Shown: positions 24,352 to 33,467, numbered from the stretch's first letter. The stretch: DNA of 64,000 nucleotides from Paraburkholderia sartisoli (GCF_900107685.1 NZ_FNRQ01000009.1:117569-181568); one strand, 5' to 3'. Made by a program: numbers and translations. Notes: a model not told the origin generated them from the sequence alone.

Positions 24352-25569
24352 TTAGCCGCGTGCGGGCGAGGTATCGCGAACGTCGGCGGGAACGCTCGCC
24401 ATCTGCAGATGCAGACGCTTGCCGGTATAGGGCGAGTGCGCGCGCACGACGTCCATGTCGAGCTCGATGCCGAGACCCGGCGCTTTCGACGGAATGATGT
24501 AGCCGTCTTCCCACTGGATCGGTTGCTTGAGGACTTCCGCATGGAAGCCGTCCCACGTGCCGATGCTTTCCTGAATCAGGAAGTTCGGCGTGCAGGCCGC
24601 AAGCTGGATGCTCGCCGCCGCGCCAACGGGCCCGTTGTAGAGATGCGGCGCGATCTGCGCGTAGTGCACTTCGGCGAGGGTCGCAATTTTCTTCGCCTCG
24701 AGCAGGCCACCCACGCGCGCGACGTTCAACTGCAGGATCGACGCCCCGCCCGCCTGAAGCAGCTTGTGGAATTCGTACTTGGTGGTCAAACGCTCGCCGG
24801 TCGCGACTGGAATCGACGTGTGCCTCGCCACACTGGCGATGGCCTCTTCCTGCCCCGGGGGCACGGGCTCCTCGAACCAGAGCGGATCGTACTTCTCGAG
24901 GCGCTTCGCGAGGCGGATCGCCGAGGATGGCACCATCTGGCCGTGCGTGCCGAACAGCAGGTCAGCCTTGTTGCCCACGGCTTCGCGTACCTTGCGGCAG
25001 AACGTTTCGCAACGATCGAGCACTTCGAGCGAGAGCTGATGTCCCGAGTAGGCCGTATACGGGCCCGCCGGATCGAACTTGACCGCGGTGAAACCGCGCT
25101 TCACGTTCTCCGCCGCGCATTCGGCGGCGAGATCGGGGTCGTCGTAATCGTACTCGCCCTTCGCGTTCTTCGGATAAAGATAGGTATACGAACGAAGACG
25201 CTCGTTCACCATGCCGCCGAGCAGCTCATAGACCGGCTTGCCCGCTGCCTTGCCGACGATGTCCCAGCAGGCCATTTCCAGGCCGCTCACGATGCCCATC
25301 ATCGTAAGGTCGGGGCGCTGCGTGAAGCCGCTCGAATACGTCTCGCGGAACAGCCGCTCGACATGGTGTGGATCGTGATCGAGCAGATAGCGCGTGAAGA
25401 CGTCTTCGATCGCGGGCACCATCACGTCCGGATGGAACGTGGCGGCGTAGATTTCACCCACGCCTTCGATGCCGCTATCGGTCTGCAGCGTGACGAAGAT
25501 CCAGTACATACCGCCGAGGTGCGGGGGAGGCACCGCGACGACGTGCGTTTGCATTGCGACGACTTTCAT
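24352..25569 (-). CDS. Enolase-superfamily protein related to galactonate-type dehydratases
   Basis: A 405-residue enolase-superfamily protein. It retains the metal-ligand glutamates in WFEEPVPPGQEE and VATGERLTTKYEFH and the base segment APHLYNGPV, as in galactonate dehydratases. At the first metal-ligand position (~residue 205) it has FGTHGQ where DgoD-type enzymes have an Asp (DFHG), so that Asp appears replaced by Gly while the neighbouring His is kept. It may act on a different acid or bind metal differently. The start is the ATG at 25569, 13 bases after the stop of the upstream MFS gene. It is in one block with the MFS, GMC and aldehyde dehydrogenase genes. Confidence 0.78.
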   Translation of the reverse strand: MKVVAMQTHVVAVPPPHLGGMYWIFVTLQTDSGIEGVGEIYAATFHPDVMVPAIEDVFTRYLLDHDPHHVERLFRETYSSGFTQRPDLTMMGIVSGLEMACWDIVGKAAGKPVYELLGGMVNERLRSYTYLYPKNAKGEYDYDDPDLAAECAAENVKRGFTAVKFDPAGPYTAYSGHQLSLEVLDRCETFCRKVREAVGNKADLLFGTHGQMVPSSAIRLAKRLEKYDPLWFEEPVPPGQEEAIASVARHTSIPVATGERLTTKYEFHKLLQAGGASILQLNVARVGGLLEAKKIATLAEVHYAQIAPHLYNGPVGAAASIQLAACTPNFLIQESIGTWDGFHAEVLKQPIQWEDGYIIPSKAPGLGIELDMDVVRAHSPYTGKRLHLQMASVPADVRDTSPARG

Positions 25570-25582
25570 GGTTCGGGCAGAT

Positions 25583-26950
25583 TCAGGCAGTGTGGGAAAC
25601 GGGAGAGGCATGAGACATGTGCTTGAGCACGAGCGCGGCGATGCCGCCGAGCATGCCGATGCCCGCTATGTATGCGAAATAGAACTGATAGCCGGGCATA
25701 CCGGCGTAGTGCTCCGTGAAATAGCCATTCACGAGCGGCAGGAAAATATCCGACGAGTAACCGATCAGCGAGACCAGGCCGATCGCGAGGCCCGTGATGC
25801 GCGTCGGGACCGCGCAATAGTCGAGCAGCGTCCAGTAGAGGCCGCGGATCGCGTAGGTCATGAGGCCGATGAACAGCACGACCGCGCCGAGCAGCGCGAC
25901 ATTGCGCAGCGCGGGCAGCACGATCAGGCCGACGAGACCCGCGACAGCGAGGAACATCGCGACGATCAGCACGCGCAGGTTCGAGAAGCGGTCGCCGAGA
26001 AAGCCGCCGCCGATGCCGCCTATCGGCCGCATCCAGAGCTTTGCCGTGGTCACCATACCCGCGGCCACTACGCTCATATGCATCTCGCCCTGCTGGAGAT
26101 ACGCGGAGAAACTGTAAGTCGCCCAGAAGATCTGATAGCCGCAGAACACGATGGCTGCCATGAGCCAGAGCTGCGGGATGGACGCGAGCGTCCTGAGGTC
26201 GCGCCACAGGGAACTGTGCGCGCCTGCTTCGGCCGCATCGGCCGACTTGCTGGCGACATTGTCCTGAGCCGGCGCTGGATCCCTGAAAAAACTCATTACC
26301 GCGCCGAGCGCGATACAGGTGAAGGAATACAGATAGATCACGTGACGCAGGCCCACAGCCTCGCCACGGCCCGAGCCGGTGGCGGCCGCGAAGAGCGCGA
26401 GCGCCGCGGTCGCGAGCAGCGCCTCGACCAGCCCTCGCCCGCCGTCGAGCAGCCCAAAGAAGCGGCCTTGCTCGTTCGGCGCCGCAATCATGCGCACGCG
26501 CTTGAGCACCGAAGCCCAGAACGTGAGGCCCGTGGTGAGGCCCCAGCAGCAGAAGATCACGAGCAGCGCATGGAACGACGGCGCGGTCGAATACCCGAGG
26601 CCCAGCGCACCGGTGCCGATCAGCGAGAAGCAGATCAGGAGGCGCGGGGCGACGCGGTCGGCGAGCCAGCCACTCGGCAGGTACGAGAGAAAAAATACGA
26701 TGCCGAGCACCGAATAGAGGTAGCCCAGCTGCGCGTTGTCGATGTGCAGGACATCGAGCATCGTGGTCTGATAGACCTGGCGCAGATAGAGCAGAGGATA
26801 GATTCCGCCAGCGGCCAGCACGAGCAGCAGCAACTGGACGTAGCGCTGCGCCGTGCCTGAAGCGGCGGACGTGAGCGATGGATCATCGACGCGCGGCGAG
26901 CCGGCCGGCGCATTGGGCTTCGCGATGGACTTCTGCAAGACTGTCTCCAT
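25583..26950 (-). CDS. Major facilitator superfamily solute transporter
   Basis: A 455-residue MFS protein with about 12 membrane segments. The loop after helix 2 (SYLPSGWLADRVAPRLLI) carries the MFS Gly-x-x-x-D-R pattern, and a polar central loop of ~45 residues separates the halves. The second half includes GGGFLGDRFSNLRVLIV. The ATG at 26950 is preferred; the frame is open upstream to a TTG at 27016 with no clear ribosome site. Its position between an aldehyde dehydrogenase and an enolase-superfamily gene makes it the likely importer for the compound processed by this block. Confidence 0.8.
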   Translation of the reverse strand: METVLQKSIAKPNAPAGSPRVDDPSLTSAASGTAQRYVQLLLLVLAAGGIYPLLYLRQVYQTTMLDVLHIDNAQLGYLYSVLGIVFFLSYLPSGWLADRVAPRLLICFSLIGTGALGLGYSTAPSFHALLVIFCCWGLTTGLTFWASVLKRVRMIAAPNEQGRFFGLLDGGRGLVEALLATAALALFAAATGSGRGEAVGLRHVIYLYSFTCIALGAVMSFFRDPAPAQDNVASKSADAAEAGAHSSLWRDLRTLASIPQLWLMAAIVFCGYQIFWATYSFSAYLQQGEMHMSVVAAGMVTTAKLWMRPIGGIGGGFLGDRFSNLRVLIVAMFLAVAGLVGLIVLPALRNVALLGAVVLFIGLMTYAIRGLYWTLLDYCAVPTRITGLAIGLVSLIGYSSDIFLPLVNGYFTEHYAGMPGYQFYFAYIAGIGMLGGIAALVLKHMSHASPVSHTA

Positions 26951-27072
26951 ACCGCCAGCTCGCCTGCATGGTCGACCGGCGTTCGGACTCCCAGGTAGCG
27001 GCTGGCGTTTCTTCAAATGAGCGCCCGTTGCAGTGAACGCCCTTCAACACAATCAATCAGGAAAGCAAAGAA

Positions 27073-28494
27073 TCAGAACGGCATGACGACGAGGCGGGTC
27101 TGCGTGAATTCGAGCATGCCGTGCTTGCCGTCGTCGCCGCCGAGGCCCGAGCGCTTCCAGCCGGCATGGTAGCCCTGGTACGGGTCGGCCGGCGTACGGT
27201 TCACGTAGAGCTCGCCCGACTCGATCTCGTTCGCGACGCGCATGGCCGGGCGATAGTGCTCCGTATAGAGCACCGAGGAAAGACCGAACTGGTGATCGTT
27301 GGCCATTCGCAGCGCGTCGTCGAGCGTGTCGTACGGGAGCACCGGCAGCACCGGGCCGAAGACCTCTTCCTGCACGATCTCCATGTCCTGACGGCAGTGG
27401 CTCAGCAGCGTGGGCGGGTAGAAGTGGCCCGCGCCTTCCGGCACGTAGCCACCGGTTTCGATCACGGCGCCATCGGCCACGGCGCGCTCGACCATCGCAT
27501 GGATCGAGGCACGCGCCTGCGCGCTGACGAGCGGCCCCATGTGCGAGGCCTCAACCGAACGGTCGCCGAAGGTCACGGCGCTCATCTTCTCGCGCAGCAA
27601 CGCGATGAAGCGCGCATGCACGGACGCCTGCACGTAGACGCGCTCGATGGCCGTGCAGAGCTGCCCGCAATGCGTTGTCCTGGAGCGCACGATGCCCGTG
27701 GCGGCGGCTTCGAGATCGGCATCGGCCTCGACGATCGCCGGGGTCTTGCCGCCCAGCTCGAGCGAAGGCCTGGCGATGTTTTCCTTGCAGTAGTCGAGCA
27801 CCTTGCGGCCCGCCGCGACGCTGCCCGTGAGCGTGATCATGCCGACGGCCGGATGCGTGCATAGCACGGCGGCGGTGTCGTGGTCCATGGCCAGCACGTT
27901 GAAGATGCCCGGCGGCAGGTTCGCGTCCTGGGCCGCGCGCGCCACTTCGAACGCCGAGCACGGCGTGTTGTTGCTCGGGCGCGCGACCACGGTGTTGCCC
28001 GTGATGAGCGCCGGCGCGATCTTGCGCAGCAGCGTGTAGATCGGGAAATTGAACGGAATCAGGCACGCGGCCACGCCAATGGGCTCGCGCATCAGGACCA
28101 GGTTTTCGTTGGTGCTGTCGCTCTGAATCACCTCGCCCTCGATACGGCGCGCCCATTGCGCGTGGTAGCGCAGGATTTCGGCGGCGTAGTGGGCTTCGGA
28201 AGTGGCATCCGCGATGCTCTTGCCGGACTCGGCGGCCAGCGCCGCACCGATGACCGGCGAGCGTGCGTCGATGGCGTCGGCGAAACGGGTCAGGATCGCA
28301 CCGCGCCCGGCGGCGGGCAGACGGCGCCAGGCGCGCTGCGCCTCTTTCGCGGCCTCGACCGCGCGGACGACGTCGGCGGCGCTCGCGGCGCTCACATGGC
28401 CGATCAGCTCGGCGTTCGCCGGGTTGTAGACGGCGATGCGCTGCGCGTCCGCTTCAAGAAACTGCCCGTTAATGAAGTTGTAATCTGATCGCAT
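27073..28494 (-). CDS. NAD-dependent aldehyde dehydrogenase (AldA-like)
   Basis: A 473-residue aldehyde dehydrogenase resembling lactaldehyde/glycolaldehyde dehydrogenase. It has FINGQFLEADAQRIAVYNPAN at the N-terminus, the cofactor segment IPFNFPIYTLLRKIAPALITGN, the glutamate motif LELGGKTPAIVEADADL and the catalytic cysteine in THCGQLCTAIERVYV. The ATG at 28494 is chosen over a GTG at 28518. It is the first gene of the minus-strand block and is separated from the MFS gene by ~120 bases. It could oxidise the aldehyde made by the GMC oxidoreductase. Confidence 0.82.
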   Translation of the reverse strand: MRSDYNFINGQFLEADAQRIAVYNPANAELIGHVSAASAADVVRAVEAAKEAQRAWRRLPAAGRGAILTRFADAIDARSPVIGAALAAESGKSIADATSEAHYAAEILRYHAQWARRIEGEVIQSDSTNENLVLMREPIGVAACLIPFNFPIYTLLRKIAPALITGNTVVARPSNNTPCSAFEVARAAQDANLPPGIFNVLAMDHDTAAVLCTHPAVGMITLTGSVAAGRKVLDYCKENIARPSLELGGKTPAIVEADADLEAAATGIVRSRTTHCGQLCTAIERVYVQASVHARFIALLREKMSAVTFGDRSVEASHMGPLVSAQARASIHAMVERAVADGAVIETGGYVPEGAGHFYPPTLLSHCRQDMEIVQEEVFGPVLPVLPYDTLDDALRMANDHQFGLSSVLYTEHYRPAMRVANEIESGELYVNRTPADPYQGYHAGWKRSGLGGDDGKHGMLEFTQTRLVVMPF

Positions 28495-29097
28495 GATGGG
28501 ATGCCGATTTGTCGCCACGTCGAGGGATGGGGGCAGTATCCCGTGCGCGGCAAGGCGTCACAAACGATTAATTGTCGAGGCGAGCATGCAGAAAACGCAT
28601 GGTGGGGAAGTGTCTCGCGGAGAGTGTGGGCGCTCTGGATTTGTTCATTCTTTCCGGCCTGCATCCTTCCAGAGCGTGTCAGGCACTTATCGGCGTTGGA
28701 AAGCATGCCGACGCTGGAGGCGCTGGATGCCGTGATCGAAGATTGACTGAGCCACATGGGTGCCCTCGCTGCACGACAACGCCATAGCCATGAGCGGCCC
28801 GTTGCGTAATGACCGAGAGCGACCACCCGTGTGTCATATGACTATCGTCTCTGTAACAATCTGTAATCGTCGAATCTCGCCTGGAACACGTCATCCTGTT
28901 GACATTCGTCGGTGACCTAATATCGCTTTGTCGGCCAAGCCCCACTGGCCGATGAGAGGTTCGCTCGACAGGTCCAGTTCGACATATCCAGAAATTACAT
29001 TCCGGCACATCTCCACGGCGTGCAGCGGCGCCGGGCCATGCCTGTCATGCCTGACCTGTCGCTGGTCCGGCATGCCCATTGCGCAATGAGGAATCCT
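28495..29097. other. 603-base intergenic region upstream of the secreted phosphoesterase
   Basis: No gene was recognised. A short frame ending at 28746 closes with MPTLEALDAVIED and might be the tail of a lost gene. A TTGACA at 28899-28904 followed 16 bases later by TATCGC is a weak promoter candidate for the gene at 29098. The gap separates the catabolic block from the accessory segment. Confidence 0.4.
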
Positions 29098-31983
29098 ATG
29101 AAAATGAAAACCCGCAATATCGTGACTGGGCTCAGGCTCGGCGTCATCATGTCGGCCGTGCTGCTCGCAGCGCAGTCTCACGCTGACAACCTCAACGCTG
29201 TCGACACCGCACGCGTGCCGAGCGGTCAGTCGATCACGCCGCTGGTCATGCGCGGCGCGGTTCAGCAATATCTGAATCCGGGCCTGCCGGCCCATCCGAA
29301 TTTCGTGGCCGGCGAAGCCGTGCGTTCGCAGTTGAGCCCGGACGGCAAGACGCTCGCGATCATCACCGCGGGCCAGAACTCGCTGTACAACGCGGACGGT
29401 TCGGTCGACACGGCCAACTCGACGCAGTACATCTTCCTGTACGACGTGTCGGGCGCGAACAAGACCCGGCCGCAGCTCAGGCAGGTGATCCACCAGACGA
29501 ACGCGTTCGTGGGCCTCGTGTTCTCGCACGACGGCAATACGCTGTATGCGACGGGCGGCAAGGATGACATCGTCCAGGTTTACGCCCAGCACGGCGGCGC
29601 ATGGGTGCAGTCGGCCACGATCGCGCTCGGCCATGGCGGCAAGGGTGTGGGGATCGGCGTGCAGCCGAACGCGGGGGGTCTCGCGCTGTCGGCCGACGGC
29701 AAGACGCTCGTGGTGGCCAATAACTACAACGATTCGATCAGCGTGATCGATACCGCCTCCAGTTCGGTGCGTTACGAGCACGATCTGCGCCCGTTCTTCT
29801 CCGGCAACGAGGGCACGCCGGGCGGTGTCGGCGGCACCTATCCGTTCGCGGTGGTCGTGAAGGGCAACAACACGGCTTATGTCTCGTCGGACCGCGATCG
29901 CGAAATCGTCGCAATCGATATCTCGTCGCCGTCACACGGCCGCCTGGTCAAGCGCATCAAGCTCGACGGCAACGCGCTCGGCATGACGCTGGACGCATCG
30001 CAGTCGCTGCTGTACGTCGCACAGGACAATGCAGACCAGGTCGCGGTGATCAATACCAGCGCGAATGCCGTGGTGGCCAGAATCGATGCGCGCGCGCCGG
30101 CCGGCGTGCTCGACCATCGTCAGGAACATACTGGCGCGGGCACCTACTCGGTGACGCTGTCGCGCGACGGCGGCACACTGTACGCGACGAATGCCGGCGC
30201 CAACGAGATCGCGGTGATTCCGCTGCGCGGCCCGCGCGCATTCCATGTGACCGGCCTGATCCCAACTGCGTTCGAACCGCATGACGTGACGTTCAGCGCA
30301 GACGGTTCGTGGATGTATGTCGTGAACGGCAAGAGTGTGACCGGTCCGAACCCGGACCACCTGTCGGGCGGCACCGCGGCACAGGCGGCCGCCGCGCGTG
30401 CGTCGAACGAATACCAGTTCCAGCTCGAGCGCGCATCGCTGGTCAGTGCGCCCGTGCCAGCAGATAACGACCTGCCGCGGCTCACGCAGCAGGTCGCGCG
30501 CAACAACTTCTATCGCCCGGAATCCAATGACCAGGACAACGAGGTGATGGGCTTCCTGCACAATCACATCAAGCACGTGATCTACATCGTCAAGGAAAAC
30601 CGTACGTACGACCAGATCCTTGGTGATCTCGGCAACGGCGGCAACGGCGATCCGCGACTGAGCCAGTTTGGCCGGACCATCACGCCGAACTTCCATCGTC
30701 TGGCGAGCCAGTTCGTGACGCTCGACAACTTCATGAACCCCGGCGACGGCAGCATGGACGGCTGGTCGTGGGCGCTGCAGGGCCGGGTCACCAATACCGA
30801 GACGCTCACGCAGCAGATGAACTATGCGGCGGTCAATCGCGGCCTGTCATATGACAGCGAGGGCTCGAACCGCAACGTGCCCGTCAACTGGGCGACGGTC
30901 CAGCAGCGCGACGCGGCAGCCGGTCCCAGCGGCACCACGAACTACAGCAACAACACGGCCAGCGTCACGGGTGGCACGGACAACGTGCTGACGGGCACGG
31001 GCAACCATGCGTCATCTGACGCACCGTTCGGCCACCAGCAGGGCTACATCTTCGACGCGGTACTCGCGGCCGGCGGCACGGTCCGCAATTACGGATTCCT
31101 CGTGAACAATATCGGCAGCATCGGCACCGCAGCCAGTCCCGTGACGGATCCCCGTGCAGCGGGCATCGTCCAGGTCGCACCGCTCGATCCGAAACTCGCG
31201 TCGCTGACTGACACCTACTTCCGCGGCTTCGACCAGAACTATCCGGATCAGTGGCGTTTCAACGAGTGGAAGCGCGAATTCGACCAGTATGTCGCGGGCG
31301 GCAATCTGCCGACTCTGTCACTGGTGCGCCTGTCCCATGATCACATGGGTTCGTTCGGCACTGCCTTTGCGGGCGTGAACACACCGGAGACGCAGCAGGC
31401 CGACAACGACCTCGCCGTCGGCCGCCTGGTTGAAGCGGTCGCGAAGAGCCCGTACGCGAACGACACGCTGATCGTCGTGACCGAAGACGATGTGCAGGAT
31501 GGTCCCGACCATGTGGACTCGCATCGTGGCCCGGCGTATATCGTCGGCCCCTACGTGAAGCAGGGTGCGGTGATCCGGACGGGTTACAGCCAGGTCAATG
31601 CGCTGCGCACGATCGAAGACGTACTCGGCACGCAGCACATGAACCTCAACACCGCTTACCAGCGTCCGATGGCCGACGTGTTCGACGTGCACGGTTCGGC
31701 CTCGTGGAATTACACGGCCGTCGCCTCGACGGTACTGAAGACGACCCAGCTGGCCCAGATGACAGAGGAAGCCGGTACGAAGTTTGCGGCCGGCGCGGAC
31801 GTCGCGCCGAAGCACGATGCGACGTACTGGGCCAGGGTGACGGCGAAGTTCAATTTCGACGACGCCGACGAAGTACCAGCGGATCAGTTCAACCGCGTGC
31901 TGTGGAAGGGCATGATGAGCGGCAAGCCTTACCCGCGGATCAAGGGTAACCCGCAGAAGATGGCCATGAAGGACGACGACTGA
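29098..31983 (+). CDS. Secreted beta-propeller plus phosphoesterase (AcpA/phospholipase C-like) protein
   Basis: A 961-residue exported protein. A signal peptide ending near LLAAQSHADN is followed by a beta-propeller (residues ~60-440) with YVTN-like repeats: LSADGKTLVVANNYNDSISVID, LDASQSLLYVAQDNADQVAVIN, LSRDGGTLYATNAGANEIAVIP. From about residue 510 comes a phosphoesterase domain of the alkaline-phosphatase superfamily: HVIYIVKENRTYDQILGD, DNFMNPGDGSMDGW, VTEDDVQDGPDHVDSHRGP. The last motif supplies metal-binding Asp and His. The ATG at 29098 follows GAGGA. Family members are acid phosphatases or phospholipase C-like enzymes; the substrate here is unknown. A short acidic tail (MKDDD) ends the protein. 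Confidence 0.82.
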   Translation: MKMKTRNIVTGLRLGVIMSAVLLAAQSHADNLNAVDTARVPSGQSITPLVMRGAVQQYLNPGLPAHPNFVAGEAVRSQLSPDGKTLAIITAGQNSLYNADGSVDTANSTQYIFLYDVSGANKTRPQLRQVIHQTNAFVGLVFSHDGNTLYATGGKDDIVQVYAQHGGAWVQSATIALGHGGKGVGIGVQPNAGGLALSADGKTLVVANNYNDSISVIDTASSSVRYEHDLRPFFSGNEGTPGGVGGTYPFAVVVKGNNTAYVSSDRDREIVAIDISSPSHGRLVKRIKLDGNALGMTLDASQSLLYVAQDNADQVAVINTSANAVVARIDARAPAGVLDHRQEHTGAGTYSVTLSRDGGTLYATNAGANEIAVIPLRGPRAFHVTGLIPTAFEPHDVTFSADGSWMYVVNGKSVTGPNPDHLSGGTAAQAAAARASNEYQFQLERASLVSAPVPADNDLPRLTQQVARNNFYRPESNDQDNEVMGFLHNHIKHVIYIVKENRTYDQILGDLGNGGNGDPRLSQFGRTITPNFHRLASQFVTLDNFMNPGDGSMDGWSWALQGRVTNTETLTQQMNYAAVNRGLSYDSEGSNRNVPVNWATVQQRDAAAGPSGTTNYSNNTASVTGGTDNVLTGTGNHASSDAPFGHQQGYIFDAVLAAGGTVRNYGFLVNNIGSIGTAASPVTDPRAAGIVQVAPLDPKLASLTDTYFRGFDQNYPDQWRFNEWKREFDQYVAGGNLPTLSLVRLSHDHMGSFGTAFAGVNTPETQQADNDLAVGRLVEAVAKSPYANDTLIVVTEDDVQDGPDHVDSHRGPAYIVGPYVKQGAVIRTGYSQVNALRTIEDVLGTQHMNLNTAYQRPMADVFDVHGSASWNYTAVASTVLKTTQLAQMTEEAGTKFAAGADVAPKHDATYWARVTAKFNFDDADEVPADQFNRVLWKGMMSGKPYPRIKGNPQKMAMKDDD

Positions 31984-32010
31984 TTGCGGGATTGATCGAT
32001 CGTGAAGCCG

Positions 32011-32038
32011 GCAGGTGGGCATCCGGATGTCCACCTGC
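32011..32038. other. Hairpin after the phosphoesterase gene
   Basis: GCAGGTGG (32011-32018) pairs with CCACCTGC (32031-32038), with CAT/ATG pairing inside. No T-run follows, so it is a possible Rho-assisted end or processing site between two converging genes. Confidence 0.4.
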
Positions 32039-32146
32039 AACTCAACGCGCAGTTGCCCGGGTCTTCGGCTCGTGGTTCACAGGTTCGAAGGTGCTACCGC
32101 CACGATCCAGCCCCGGGCCGTCATATACCTCCAGGTTGAAAATCAT

Positions 32147-32374
32147 CTAGCGGGCTTCCCCCTCCCCGCAGCAACCGCGCTGCTGTTGCATCGACGGGCA
32201 CTTCACGGAACCGAACGAGCAGAATACGCAACAGTCGCCCGGCCTGGCTCGCAGCAGGACCTTGCAGTGGCTGCACTCGTAAAAGAACTGGCAGGCATCC
32301 GTGGGCATGGTTTCCTGTCGGGCAAAGCCACAGTGCGGACAGGTCAGCACGGATTCCAGAACGATCGCATCCAT
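32147..32374 (-). CDS. GDCCVxC domain-containing small cysteine-rich protein
   Basis: A 75-residue protein with 11 cysteines. It has a TCPHCG zinc-ribbon-like start (C12, C15), a second pair in ECSHC (C34, C37) and the family signature GDCCVFCSFGSVKCP (residues 47-60). In some members of this family one Cys is selenocysteine; here all codons are Cys. The family is commonly found beside mercury, copper or other metal-response genes, and its biochemical role is not established. The ATG at 32374 lies 7 bases after the stop of the MerT/MerP-like gene; the frame is open further upstream, but that part overlaps the neighbour. It ends the sigma-factor operon. Confidence 0.82.
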   Translation of the reverse strand: MDAIVLESVLTCPHCGFARQETMPTDACQFFYECSHCKVLLRARPGDCCVFCSFGSVKCPSMQQQRGCCGEGEAR

Positions 32375-32381
32375 CGCGGCC

Positions 32382-32705
32382 TCACTTCTGTAGAGTCGAG
32401 AGATAGCCCGCATTCGTGGCCGCCCTGGTCAGCGCCTCGGGCTGCGCCTTGCCGGGGTCACAGGTGATCGTCGCCGTTTTCCTGTCGAAACCGACTTTCA
32501 CGGCGCTCACGCCGGGTACTTTTTCAGGCGACTTCCGCACCGTGACCGGACAGCATTCGCATGTCATGTTCTTCACGTCAAGCGTGATAGTTTTCGGCGC
32601 GGCGGCCAGCGCCATGCGCGGTGCGACACAGCACACCGACGCACCGGGGGCGGCCAGTACGCCGGCGATCAGTGAGCCCTTTCCGGTGAGCGATGTCATG
32701 TCCAT
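32382..32705 (-). CDS. MerT/MerP-like fusion: short MerT-type N-terminus joined to a heavy-metal-associated domain
   Basis: A 107-residue protein. Residues 1-30 (MTSLTGKGSLIAGVLAAPGASVCCVAP) match the first helix of the mercury transporter MerT, including its paired cysteines (C25, C26). After a few residues it continues as a MerP-like HMA domain, TITLDVKNMTCECCPVTVRKSPEKVPGVSAVKVGFDRKTATITCDP. It looks like MerT with its other membrane helices lost and fused to MerP. The metal site reads TCECC (C49, C51, C52), keeping the CxxC pair and adding one Cys. Pro at ~20 and Arg at 30 would weaken the membrane helix. No merA or merR is nearby. It may bind Hg or Cu at the membrane; whether it works is unknown. 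The ATG at 32699 is an alternative start. Confidence 0.7.
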   Translation of the reverse strand: MDMTSLTGKGSLIAGVLAAPGASVCCVAPRMALAAAPKTITLDVKNMTCECCPVTVRKSPEKVPGVSAVKVGFDRKTATITCDPGKAQPEALTRAATNAGYLSTLQK

Positions 32706-32810
32706 TTCATCCAGGCAGCTTGCCCGCGCGCCTCCATATACCGTAGTAGCGCGAACGTTCAGTATCTCGTCCACAGGCGCACCATCACCGACCGTCGCTG
32801 TCAGACTGAC

Positions 32811-33467
32811 TCATCCCTGCGGCGTCATCCAGCCGAACAACCGGCGTCCATACAAGCCGCTGAGGGCGATGAGCAGCGTCGCCACGCCGAAGTTCCACAT
32901 CAGGATCATGATCGTCGCATCGAGTGGATGGAACAGCGACAGAGCGGTCGCGGTCATCGCGGCAACGGCCAGGCTTCCCGTCATCACAACAGGCGCTGGA
33001 GCGAGGCGCGCCACGTACCGCAGCATGATGAGCATCACCAGCGACAGCGGGATACCGGTGATCGCGAGCGTCGCAAAGCAGCGCGCGGTTTCCCCCGGCG
33101 ACATCCCGTCCGGCCCGATGCTCACCCAGTGTGTCAGACAGCCATAGCCAATGGTGGATATCCACACCACCACGGCGGGCGCAGGTAACCATAGCCACCG
33201 TCGCGACCGGCCCGGCACGCTCGCAATGAACGACGCCGTCGAGGCGAGCACGGCGGTGATCAGGGCGGCCGCCACGCCGACGACAAAGGCAGGCTGACGC
33301 AGCTTGAGCATCAGGTCGGGGCGAACGCCATGCACAATCGCGACGAGCGTCAGCATCAGCGCCGCAAACAGCAGCCAGCACAGGGCCCGCGTCACAGGCG
33401 GTCGCAGGCGCCTCACCGGCTTTGCGTCTGCGACCAGCGAATCGATCAGATCGGACGTTGATGTCAT
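32811..33467 (-). CDS. nrsF: NrsF-type anti-sigma factor (DUF1109 membrane protein)
   Basis: A 218-residue inner-membrane protein with a cytoplasmic N-terminus (TSTSDLIDSLVADAKPVRRLRPP) and six predicted membrane segments, the layout of the DUF1109/NrsF family. NrsF proteins hold SigF-type ECF sigma factors inactive at the membrane until metal or oxidative stress is sensed, with conserved Cys residues proposed in signalling; Cys are seen in GYGCLTHW and ARCFAT. Its start overlaps the sigma-factor stop (ATGA, 33464-33467), the usual arrangement for a sigma/anti-sigma pair. The 105-base gap to the MerT/MerP-like gene is compatible with one transcript. Confidence 0.85.
   Translation of the reverse strand: MTSTSDLIDSLVADAKPVRRLRPPVTRALCWLLFAALMLTLVAIVHGVRPDLMLKLRQPAFVVGVAAALITAVLASTASFIASVPGRSRRWLWLPAPAVVVWISTIGYGCLTHWVSIGPDGMSPGETARCFATLAITGIPLSLVMLIMLRYVARLAPAPVVMTGSLAVAAMTATALSLFHPLDATIMILMWNFGVATLLIALSGLYGRRLFGWMTPQG

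Noticed and set aside
32706..32810. MerR-type promoter/operator before the MerT/MerP-like gene
   Set aside because: No 19-base-spaced -35/-10 pair with the MerR dyad is present, and no merR gene is nearby.
33186..33208. GTAACC inside nrsF as a SigF promoter
   Set aside because: It lies within coding sequence and the -10 position reads CCGGCC.
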